From Chloroflexota bacterium (lineage in GTDB: Bacteria > Chloroflexota > Chloroflexia > Chloroheliales > Chloroheliaceae), in assembly GCA_028287745.1 (NCBI GenBank), contig JAQBPB010000058.1, forward strand, positions 48,131-112,130: DNA of 64,000 nt, written 5' to 3'. Made by a program: the position numbers and the translations under genes. The notes below the pieces were generated by a model that did no database searches, was not told where the DNA came from, and saw only the letters and a list, made by a program, of their open reading frames with translations. Of this stretch, positions 8,149 through 15,481 are shown one piece after another. Positions within the stretch are counted from its first letter, which is position 1. Each line of letters opens with the position of its first letter.

Positions 8149-8237
8149 CCAGTGTTCGGTCTAAACTTCACCAGGGGCAGATTGACCAGGTAGATTGGTT
8201 TAAATATAAGTAATAAAGAAGGAGTACTTCGCGGCTT

Positions 8238-9011
8238 ATGGCAACTCCCAGGGTTAAGGACGATACCGCACCGGAGGTTAAACAGGCTAAACCGGCCAGT
8301 TACCGCCAGGCCAGCCTCTCTTTTCGAATTGCCCAGTGTCTGGTCCGCCTTATTCTACATTCGCTGTTTGTTATCGAAGTTAAAGGGCTGGAAAACCTGC
8401 CGCGCAAAGGCGGTTATATTTTCGCCGGGAACCACCTGAGCTGGGTTGACGCTTTCCTGATGCTAATTTGCGCCCCGGCTACGCCGCGCATATACTTTAT
8501 CGCGGCCCGTGAAGAAGTTGAGCACCCGGCCTACCGCAAATTCATTATCGGTAAGATTGGCGGAGTTATCCCGGTGGACCGCGATAGTTCCAGCGCCGCC
8601 GGTATCCGGCAGGTTGCCCGCCAGGTATCGCAGGTCCTGGATGGCGGCGGTGTGCTGGGTTTATTTCCTGAAGGGGACGTTTCGGGCATAGAGACCGGCC
8701 GGATTTTGCCCCTGAAAAAAGGCATCGGTTATTTCGCGGCCAATAGTGGCGCCGCTATCGTGCCGGTAGTCTTCCGGGGAACAAAAGAAATGTGGTTCCG
8801 CAAGCGCCTGTTAATGGTAATCGGCCAGCCCATTCCGGGCCAGAAAGGCGGCAAGGAAGTCGCTGAAAGGCAGGTTGCCGCTACCGCCGGGGCGCTCCTG
8901 GCCCTGATGCCGCCACCGCCGCCCCAGAAACCCAAAAGCCGCCGGTTCTTGAAGAAATTCCTGACCGGACTTTTTACCCAGGAAGTCAAAGATCACCCGG
9001 TACCGGACTAA
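8238..9011 (+). CDS. 1-acyl-sn-glycerol-3-phosphate acyltransferase (PlsC-like)
   Basis: 257 residues. Acyltransferase motif I is NHLSWVDAFLM (H and D catalytic), motif II is GGVIPVDRDSS, motif III is LFPEGDVSG, and motif IV lies around AAIVPVVFRG. A hydrophobic segment before motif I suggests membrane association. It probably acylates lysophosphatidate in phospholipid synthesis. SD AAGGAG is 13 bases from ATG, rather far. It is divergent from coaX and 21 bases from coaE, with which it is likely co-transcribed. Confidence 0.88.
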   Translation: MATPRVKDDTAPEVKQAKPASYRQASLSFRIAQCLVRLILHSLFVIEVKGLENLPRKGGYIFAGNHLSWVDAFLMLICAPATPRIYFIAAREEVEHPAYRKFIIGKIGGVIPVDRDSSSAAGIRQVARQVSQVLDGGGVLGLFPEGDVSGIETGRILPLKKGIGYFAANSGAAIVPVVFRGTKEMWFRKRLLMVIGQPIPGQKGGKEVAERQVAATAGALLALMPPPPPQKPKSRRFLKKFLTGLFTQEVKDHPVPD

Positions 9012-9032
9012 TCACAAATATAGGTAACCTTT

Positions 9033-9665
9033 ATGGAGAAGCTTGATTTAAAACAGGGGCGCGAAATTTACCTGGTTGGTTTAACCGGCAACATTGCCTG
9101 CGGCAAAAGCGTGGTGGTCGAAATGCTGCGGAAGCGGGGCGCTACTATTATTGACGCCGATAGAGTGGTCCATGGGTTGATGGAACCGGGCGGCACGATT
9201 TACGGGCCGGTAGTCGAAGCTTTTGGCGAAACTATCCTGACGGAACCCGACCGGCAGGGCCAGCGGGCGATAAATCGCCGCAAGTTAGGCGCGATTGTCT
9301 TTGCCGACCCGGCCGAGTTGGCGCGCCTGGAAGCAATCAGCCATCCCCGGGTGCGTGTTGAAATTCTGCGTCAGGTCCGGGAAGCCCCTTCCAAAGTGGT
9401 GGTCCTGGACGCCATCAAGCTGCTGGAAAACGGGCTCGACCAGGCGGCGGACGCGGTCTGGGTCGTGACCTGCCCGCCGGAAGTGCAACTGGAAAGATTA
9501 ATGCGGCGCAACAATTTCAGCCGGGAAGAGGCCCTTTTACGCATCCAGGCGCAACCGCCCCAGGCCGAAAAAGTGGCCCGGGCCGACCTGGTAATTGATA
9601 ACGGCGGCGAACTTGGGGCTACCGAAGAACAGGTCCAGGCCGCCTGGGAGAAAATCAAAATTTAA
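9033..9665 (+). CDS. coaE: Dephospho-CoA kinase
   Basis: 210 residues, typical length. P-loop GNIACGKS near residue 20, then DADRVVHGLMEPGG, RRKLGAIVFADP and ISHPRVR, and the lid-like VVTCPPEVQLERL and RNNFSREEALLRI. It catalyses the last step of CoA biosynthesis, ATP-dependent 3'-phosphorylation of dephospho-CoA. With coaX and coaBC a few kilobases away on the opposite strand, three CoA genes are gathered here. Confidence 0.93.
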   Translation: MEKLDLKQGREIYLVGLTGNIACGKSVVVEMLRKRGATIIDADRVVHGLMEPGGTIYGPVVEAFGETILTEPDRQGQRAINRRKLGAIVFADPAELARLEAISHPRVRVEILRQVREAPSKVVVLDAIKLLENGLDQAADAVWVVTCPPEVQLERLMRRNNFSREEALLRIQAQPPQAEKVARADLVIDNGGELGATEEQVQAAWEKIKI

Positions 9666-9681
9666 GTTGGCGCAAGGCTTT

Positions 9682-9912
9682 CTAATAATAACTGGCCGTA
9701 TAGCCTACTAGCCACATGGCTATGGGTTGCCCTAAGTCGGCTTCTTTTAACAGAGCATCATTATTGTTAAATACACCATATTCAAATAACTGCTTAAACT
9801 CCTTCAGCCACTTTCTATCAGTCAGGTCCGGTTGGTAGAAATAGTCTAAAAGGAACCTGGAGTAAATCAAATTACACTCTTTTAGAACCTCAATAATTTG
9901 CTGTGTGTTCAT
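9682..9912 (-). CDS. Hypothetical small protein
   Basis: 76 residues from ATG 9912, with GAGGG 8 bases upstream. The sequence is rich in aromatic and acidic residues (FLLDYFYQP, WLKEFKQLFEY) and ends GYTASYY. It is probably a small helical soluble protein. No family recognised and no signal peptide. Its stop is 17 bases from the convergent coaE stop. The codon use is more AT-rich than its neighbours. Confidence 0.55.
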   Translation of the reverse strand: MNTQQIIEVLKECNLIYSRFLLDYFYQPDLTDRKWLKEFKQLFEYGVFNNNDALLKEADLGQPIAMWLVGYTASYY

Positions 9913-10102
9913 AGCGGCAACCCTCAATTGATTAACTCATAGCTTGCTTAATAGCAATTTTATCAAATCTGCCTATACTTACTAGACTGCCAGTAGGAAG
10001 AATCGGTTGTTGTTTCTACTTATTGCTATTTGAATAAACGGTTTATAATTTAGCTTTAGCTGAAACCTGCACATTAATCGATACCTCTGAAAAACTAAGG
10101 TA

Positions 10103-10140
10103 AAAGAAGAGCCCGGTTATAAGTGGCCGGACTCTTCTTT
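10103..10140 (-). terminator. Terminator after the SnoaL-like gene
   Basis: A 9-bp stem AAAGAAGAG / CTCTTCTTT extended by a CCGG / CCGG pair encloses a short loop; on the minus strand it is followed by a T run (TTCTTTTACC). It ends transcription of the gene at 10213-10647. The rest of the 300-base gap from 9913 shows nothing I recognise. Confidence 0.75.
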
Positions 10141-10212
10141 GATACTCAACCTGTATTTACCTTATATAACTTTTTGCTCTTCAAATGCCGAAATTGCGCT
10201 CTACTCTAATGG

Positions 10213-10647
10213 TTAAGCCGTGGCCGGGACAGCCAGCGGCAGAGCGCCTATCTGGAATAGGATCCTAAGGTCATCACTGACAATCCACTCATCAACTACT
10301 TTGTCCTCAGAATTAAGGCGAGAGATAGTAATCCCCTTGCCGTTAATTGTCTTTCCGGTGGCCGGTATGGTACCCCAGGTTCCAAGGTGGGTGCCATGGG
10401 AACTCCACCGGACTATCGTCTTGTCCCCGGCTACCATAAAATCTTCAACCTTAAACCGTATATCGGGGAAAGAAGACAGGATATTCTGGGCAAGTTGCCT
10501 GAAGCCGTCCGGCCCCTGTAATAAAGGTTCCGAACCTATAACTTTATAGTCTGGGGCAAGAAACTCTTCCACGATACTGAAGTTCCGGTTATTTATTACT
10601 TCTTCAAAAAACCGGTCGTTGCTGGTCCTTAGCTCTTCTGGCGACAT
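10213..10647 (-). CDS. SnoaL-like / ester cyclase NTF2-fold protein
   Basis: 144 residues with an excellent SD (AAAGGAGGG, 7 bases). The pattern NDRFFEEVINNRN, IVEEFLAPDY, LAQNILSSFPDIRF and the strand region WSSHGTHLGTWG is typical of SnoaL-like ester cyclases. These NTF2-fold proteins bind small hydrophobic ligands; most have no assigned substrate. The gene stands alone, with its own terminator. Confidence 0.82.
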   Translation of the reverse strand: MSPEELRTSNDRFFEEVINNRNFSIVEEFLAPDYKVIGSEPLLQGPDGFRQLAQNILSSFPDIRFKVEDFMVAGDKTIVRWSSHGTHLGTWGTIPATGKTINGKGITISRLNSEDKVVDEWIVSDDLRILFQIGALPLAVPATA

Positions 10648-10833
10648 AGTTAAACCCTCCTTTGTTGTTAATCCGGTAAAGGTTAGACACTTGAGCCATT
10701 TATTTAATTAGATTGAAAACAGAAAATTTAGAACGTTGTTAACAATATAACCCTAAGTTATAGAATAGTCAATACTAAATATTAATTTATTAATGATATA
10801 TCAATGTATATTTAAACAATAAAGTGGCCTCGC

Positions 10834-10904
10834 AAGGATAGCTAACCGGCCGGTTTATAACTGCCCATGAGTTAAATATTTATGTGCAGCGGCTGACTAT
10901 CCTT
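10834..10904. other. Inverted repeat after the M3 peptidase gene
   Basis: AAGGATAG (10834-10841) pairs with CTATCCTT (10897-10904), enclosing an ACCGGCCGGT palindrome. It lies immediately 3' of the minus-strand peptidase stop. No T run follows, so a terminator role is uncertain. The remaining gap to 10648 is AT-rich. Confidence 0.35.
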
Positions 10905-10908
10905 ATAA

Positions 10909-12492
10909 TTAAAGGCCCAGTTCGGCAATCAGGTCATTGGGAGAAAGAGGTTGCCCGGTGGCCTGTTGTACCCGGCCGGTCCATTCCAGGCTGTTGCCCG
11001 GAGCAAAATAATTATCGCGCAGGAAGTTAAAGACACCGGCTCTCTCCGGCGGGGTCAGGCTGAAAAAAGGACCAAAGCGGCGGTTTAACGCGGCATGGGT
11101 CTGGGCCGCTATAAGGTCGGCCAGGATATAGTTCTGGCGATAAATTGGATGGGTGGTGGGGAAAGAGATCGCCGCCCAGCGGGGTGTCAGGTTGAGGGGC
11201 AGCCGCAGGTAATGAGCCTCGTATTCGGCCAGTAGGCGGTCGAGGTCCGCCTCCGGTTTATCATAGGCTTCAATCTCAAAGCGGGCCTGGGCCAGCAAAT
11301 TACGCAGGCGCAAAATCCGGCGGTTATTATTCTCCTGCCGGTACTGGCAGACCTGGGCCTGGTTCAACCCGGTAAGGGCGGTAAGCCATTCCGGGTAATG
11401 GGTAAAGTAGGCCAGCGTTTCGGCCATGCCTTCGTTAAAGATGCCGCTCTCCCGTTTAAAGGTAAAATAGGACTGCCGGTTGTAGGCGGCATGGATACCA
11501 TGCCCGAACTCGTGGACCAGCGTGCGGTAAGAAGGGTAGCCGTCCCTGGGATTACTTACAATCCGAATATCGTCCGGCACTTTAATTGTAAAGCAGAGGC
11601 CCCCGAAAGGAATATCTTTAGTTACCAGCTCAATCGGTAAGGCGGCCGGTTGCAAGCCGAACCAGGCCAGTAAATCGTGGACCAGCGGCAATATATTGGC
11701 GCGCTGGAAAGCCGTTTCCGGCAGGGTGGCCTTATGGTCGGCCAGCCAGTGCAAATCCCAGGGCTCGACCCGGTCCAGACCCAGTTCCTGCTGCGATTTT
11801 TCAAGGAAAGCCCGGTAGGGTGCTTCGGTCAATGCAGCTAACCGGTCAAACAGGCCAAACAGGCTCGCCCGGTTTAAGCCAAGCAGTTCCAGGTGCAGGT
11901 CGGCATAGGTAGGATAACCCATGCGGCGGGCTTCAGCATTCCGCAACTTTAAGAGGCCGGTTACCTGGGGCGCCAGCCGGGATGACAACGGACTGAGTGC
12001 CTGTTCGTAGACCTGGCGGCGGCGCTGGCGGTCCGGGTTGGTCCGCAGTATTTCGGTAATATCACTCCGGGTTAGCTTTTCACTGCCGACCTGGGGCTGG
12101 TACTTGATTAGCTGGTCATTGATATGGTTGCGGGCTTCGGAAATTTTAGCGGCTTTGGAGACTTCCGCCTCGATAAAGGTCCGGCGAAACAATTCCAACC
12201 GCCGCCGCAAAACCGGGTCGGTAGCTTTCTCACGCCAGAAATTGATGGTTTGCTGGTGGGCCGGGTCCAGGAGCAAAGCCGAAAAAGCCGTGTCAAACTG
12301 GCTTAAATCTGGCGCGGGGCGGCCGATATATATATTGAAAGAGGAACTGTTGTAGCCAACCGCGACTTTTTCCAGGCGGGCTTCCAGTTGGTCCAGCCAG
12401 GGCTTGAGCAGCCCTTCGCTGCTGATGAGCAAAGCCGGTGGTTTAGGCGGTAGATGGGGCGGTGGCGGGAAGGAAGAATTAAATAAATTCAT
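10909..12492 (-). CDS. M3 family metallopeptidase (oligopeptidase)
   Basis: 527 residues. The zinc site HEFGHGIH lies near residue 327, with the third ligand in NEGMAETLAYF downstream, the arrangement of thimet oligopeptidase / oligoendopeptidase F enzymes. These cytosolic enzymes cut short peptides. The protein is a little shorter than PepF (about 600). The N-terminus is proline-rich (PPPPHLPPKPP). The SD is weak. It follows moaA by 47 bases on the same strand, possibly on one transcript. Confidence 0.87.
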   Translation of the reverse strand: MNLFNSSFPPPPHLPPKPPALLISSEGLLKPWLDQLEARLEKVAVGYNSSSFNIYIGRPAPDLSQFDTAFSALLLDPAHQQTINFWREKATDPVLRRRLELFRRTFIEAEVSKAAKISEARNHINDQLIKYQPQVGSEKLTRSDITEILRTNPDRQRRRQVYEQALSPLSSRLAPQVTGLLKLRNAEARRMGYPTYADLHLELLGLNRASLFGLFDRLAALTEAPYRAFLEKSQQELGLDRVEPWDLHWLADHKATLPETAFQRANILPLVHDLLAWFGLQPAALPIELVTKDIPFGGLCFTIKVPDDIRIVSNPRDGYPSYRTLVHEFGHGIHAAYNRQSYFTFKRESGIFNEGMAETLAYFTHYPEWLTALTGLNQAQVCQYRQENNNRRILRLRNLLAQARFEIEAYDKPEADLDRLLAEYEAHYLRLPLNLTPRWAAISFPTTHPIYRQNYILADLIAAQTHAALNRRFGPFFSLTPPERAGVFNFLRDNYFAPGNSLEWTGRVQQATGQPLSPNDLIAELGL

Positions 12493-12539
12493 GGCGCTAC
12501 TTACTCAATTCATTCCTTCTAATAGGGCCGGTTGGTCAT

Positions 12540-13571
12540 TTAACCGCCGATTTGCGACATAGAACGTTTAGTGCGTTTGAAAGCCTCACCGTCATTGATG
12601 TAATGCTTCATTTCTTTTTTCCAGACAGCCCGGCGAATGGCTTCTTCCAGCACTTCATCGCTGGCACCGCTGCGCATGATAATCTTGAGGTCGGTTTCAA
12701 TGTGAGCGAAAAGACAGGTCCGCAGCATGCCTTCGGCGGTCAGGCGAATGCGGTCGCAAGCCGAGCAAAACGGGTGGCTGACCGGGTTAATAAAGCCCAT
12801 TTCGCCAATCCCATCCGCGAAACGGTACTTGGTGGAAGTTTCAGCCGGGTCGGCACTCGGCACTGGCACCAGGGGCATAACCTCACGTTCAATAATTGCT
12901 TTAATCTCGTCGCCGGTGAGGACTTTACTCCGGTCCCAGTTTTCATCGGCATCCAGCGGCATAAATTCAATGAAGCGGACGACATACGGCTTGCGGCGGG
13001 CTAACAGGGCGAACCCGGCCACCTCGGCTTCGGTAAAGTCCTTCATTGCCACGGCGTTGATCTTAATCGGGCTGATTGAAGGGTATTTTTCCAGTTCTTC
13101 CAACCCTTCCATGACCTGTTGCAGCGAGTCGCGCCGGGTAAGCTGGAAGAACCTATCCCGGACCAGGCTGTCCAGGCTGACATTGATGCGGGTCAAACCG
13201 GCTTCGGCCAGTGGCCCGGCCAGCTTCTTCAGGAGGTAGCCATTAGTGGTCAGGCTGAGGCTGTGCAAGCCTTTTATCCGGCTGAGCGTGCGGACCAGTT
13301 CCGGCAAATCCTTGCGGACGGTCGGTTCACCGCCGGTCAAACGGACCTGCTCGACGCCCATACTGACCAGGACGCGGGTAAGGCGTTCTATTTCTTCAAA
13401 GCTTAAAATTTGGTCTTTTTTTAGCCACTCCAGCCCCTCAGCAGGCATGCAGTAGACGCAGCGGAAATTACATTTATCGGTTATTGAAATGCGAACATTT
13501 TTAATTAAGCGGCCATAGGCGTCTACTAAGCGGGGTTTGGTGACAAATTCTACTTTAGATTTTTCGATCAT
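12540..13571 (-). CDS. moaA: GTP 3',8-cyclase (molybdenum cofactor biosynthesis protein A)
   Basis: 343 residues, usual length. The radical-SAM cluster motif is C34-x3-C38-x2-C41 (CNFRCVYC), followed by TGGEPTVRKDL. The second 4Fe-4S site is in HPFCSACDRIRL and LRTCLF. The C-terminus ends in Gly-Gly, as required for MoaA catalysis. It converts GTP to 3',8-cyclo-GTP, the first step of molybdopterin synthesis. No moaC, moaE or moaD neighbour is adjacent; a MoeB-like enzyme lies 5.4 kb away. Confidence 0.95.
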   Translation of the reverse strand: MIEKSKVEFVTKPRLVDAYGRLIKNVRISITDKCNFRCVYCMPAEGLEWLKKDQILSFEEIERLTRVLVSMGVEQVRLTGGEPTVRKDLPELVRTLSRIKGLHSLSLTTNGYLLKKLAGPLAEAGLTRINVSLDSLVRDRFFQLTRRDSLQQVMEGLEELEKYPSISPIKINAVAMKDFTEAEVAGFALLARRKPYVVRFIEFMPLDADENWDRSKVLTGDEIKAIIEREVMPLVPVPSADPAETSTKYRFADGIGEMGFINPVSHPFCSACDRIRLTAEGMLRTCLFAHIETDLKIIMRSGASDEVLEEAIRRAVWKKEMKHYINDGEAFKRTKRSMSQIGG

Positions 13572-13615
13572 TTGATTTACTTTTACTAATTTGAATTCTT
13601 ATTAGATTAACCCAA

Positions 13616-13621
13616 ATTATA
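13616..13621 (-). promoter_or_regulatory. Possible -10 element for moaA
   Basis: A perfect TATAAT on the minus strand lies 45 bases upstream of the moaA start; no convincing -35 is seen. It belongs to the 305-base gap 13572-13876, whose remainder holds a possible plus-strand -10 (TGTGGTAAAAT, ending 13812) for the small gene at 13877 and nothing else I can identify. Confidence 0.4.
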
Positions 13622-13876
13622 GGAGTTTCCCTTTTCACATACTCAGCAATTGAGCATAATTTTAACATTTTAAAATCAGGGTGTAAAGCGCCCGGAGATG
13701 TGGCGGCAGGGGTTCGCCAGAGCCATGCCTTTTGAGTTATAACCGGCTGTAACCCCGGGCCTGTACTTGTCAGGACTGGAGTTTAGGAAAACCCTGCAAA
13801 TTGTGGTAAAATCATTTTTCAGGTTTTTGTAGTTCAGAAATCGGAAATAGGATTAGAAGTATAAAGGAGAAGCACA

Positions 13877-14059
13877 ATTACTATTTATTTACTAATCATC
13901 GCAATTCTGGCGCTGGTGGCCTGGATAGTACTCAGGTATATTCAATATCGACAACAACCCAAATATAAAGATTGCCCCTGGTGCCATGTAACAATCCGGG
14001 CCAGAGCCAGTATTTGCCCTACCTGCGCCAAGTTTGTACCGACTGAAGAAAAATCTTAA
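13877..14059 (+). CDS. Small membrane zinc-ribbon protein, probable ATT start
   Basis: 60 codons that an ATG/GTG/TTG search would miss. A strong SD (AAAGGAG) stands 7 bases before ATT 13877. An in-frame TAA at 13862 blocks any earlier start, and the first conventional start (GTG) lies inside the membrane helix. The protein reads as one membrane segment (IYLLIIAILALVAWIVL), a short basic stretch, then a four-cysteine ribbon: CPWC followed 11 residues later by CPTC. AUU initiation is known for infC. Function unknown; topology would place the ribbon in the cytosol if the N-terminus is outside. Confidence 0.6.
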   Translation: MTIYLLIIAILALVAWIVLRYIQYRQQPKYKDCPWCHVTIRARASICPTCAKFVPTEEKS

Positions 14060-14122
14060 GACAACCCTTCTACCGGACGAAACAATCGCCCGGTTCCCTG
14101 ATTCCAGCAGTTGTCCAGTCCT

Positions 14123-15409
14123 ATGAGGTTAATGGTGTTTGCTGTAATAAAGCAAAGTGTTAAAAAAGTAAGACTTGCCCACCTGGTAAGAATTGTCATT
14201 TATTCTACCCTGCTTTTCTCCGCCACTGTGTCACTGCTTACTTACGCGGGCATAGCTGCTACCGCTCTAATCCGGCGGAAACGTGAATTCCTCTTTCCTC
14301 ATAAATCACTGGAGCCAGTGGAGGTTGATGGGCAACGTCTGAAGATTTTCAATTACGGCCATGCCACTTTTAAGGATATGCTGGAGTCGATAGATGAGGC
14401 CCAGGAAACGATATTCCTGGAGACTTATATTCTTAAAAGTGACATTATCGGGCAGCGCTTTAAGGCCCACCTCATCCGAAAAGCCCAGGAAGGGGTCAAG
14501 GTCTACCTGGCCTTTGACGGGTTCGGCAGCTTGCTGATGCCGTTTGGCTTCCGGCGCTGGCCGAAAGAGGTAAAAGTGACGGTCTACGGACCGCTACACA
14601 GCTACCTCAGTTTTCTCTGGTTGGGTACCTACACCCGCTATCACCGCAAGATTCTGGTAATAGACAACAAAACGGCCTACCTGGGCGGTATGAATTTAGG
14701 GCGCGAGTATGCCACTACCTGGCGCGATACCCACTGCCGCATTGATGGCACTAAAGCCCAGGAAATAGCCCTGGCTTTCGTTGAATTGTGGAACAAGCGC
14801 CACTGGCTGTTAGTTAGCCGCCGGATTCACCTGCCGTTTAAAGCAAACGAAGAACCGGACCAGCAGATTTACATCCGGGAGAGTAAACCTTCTAAAGTTT
14901 TTGGCAGTTTTACCATCCGGGATGCCTACCTGGAAGCTTTCAAGCAGGCCAAAAGCCACATGCTGCTGACCAACCCTTACTTTTTGCCGGACGAAGAGTT
15001 GTGCCAGGCCATGCACGAAGCCCTTAACCGGGGCGTGCGGATTGAGCTGATTGTCCCGGAAAAGTCCAATCATACGATAGTAGATTTACTGGCCCGGCCG
15101 GTATATGACGACCTGCTGAAAGCCGGGGCCTGTATCTGGCTGTACCAGCATACGGTTATTCACTCAAAGACCGCCACATTTGACGGCTGCTTGAGCACTA
15201 TCGGCAGCGCCAACCTGGACGGCCGGAGCCAGATCAATCACGAAATAAATCTGTTCGTAATCAGCGAAGAATTTGCCGGGCGGATGGAAGAAATGTTCCG
15301 GGACGATTTAAAAAATTGCCGGGCGGTCTGGCCGGAGGAATTCGCGCATCCTTCAAGAATGCGGCAGTTCTGCGAGTTTCTGGCGCGGCCGATCCGTAAG
15401 TTGGTTTAA
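14123..15409 (+). CDS. Phospholipase D family protein (cardiolipin synthase-like)
   Basis: 428 residues from ATG 14123; a TTG at 14111 and an ATG at 14132 are alternatives, none with a good SD. An N-terminal membrane helix (IVIYSTLLFSATVSLL) precedes two HKD catalytic motifs: HRKILVIDNKTAYLGGMN and HSKTATFDGCLSTIGSANLD. The two-HKD layout with an N-terminal anchor fits cardiolipin synthase, which joins two phosphatidylglycerols; other phosphatidyltransferase or nuclease roles are possible. It is the first large gene on the plus strand before tyrS. Confidence 0.82.
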   Translation: MRLMVFAVIKQSVKKVRLAHLVRIVIYSTLLFSATVSLLTYAGIAATALIRRKREFLFPHKSLEPVEVDGQRLKIFNYGHATFKDMLESIDEAQETIFLETYILKSDIIGQRFKAHLIRKAQEGVKVYLAFDGFGSLLMPFGFRRWPKEVKVTVYGPLHSYLSFLWLGTYTRYHRKILVIDNKTAYLGGMNLGREYATTWRDTHCRIDGTKAQEIALAFVELWNKRHWLLVSRRIHLPFKANEEPDQQIYIRESKPSKVFGSFTIRDAYLEAFKQAKSHMLLTNPYFLPDEELCQAMHEALNRGVRIELIVPEKSNHTIVDLLARPVYDDLLKAGACIWLYQHTVIHSKTATFDGCLSTIGSANLDGRSQINHEINLFVISEEFAGRMEEMFRDDLKNCRAVWPEEFAHPSRMRQFCEFLARPIRKLV

Positions 15410-15481
15410 GAAGTTTTCAGGGATAAAGGTTAAAGTTTTTAAGGGATATAGTTTTAAGGGGTTATAGAAGGAAAGGATTAA

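Noticed and set aside
8058..8171. Extended coaX start at ATG 8171
   Set aside because: The added residues do not resemble the family, and the start would precede the likely promoter; TTG 8057 has the SD.
8238..9011. Recent duplication of plsC (genes at 8238 and 41064)
   Set aside because: Motif I differs (NHLSWVD versus NHNTWWD) and the rest of the sequences are dissimilar; they are distinct family members.
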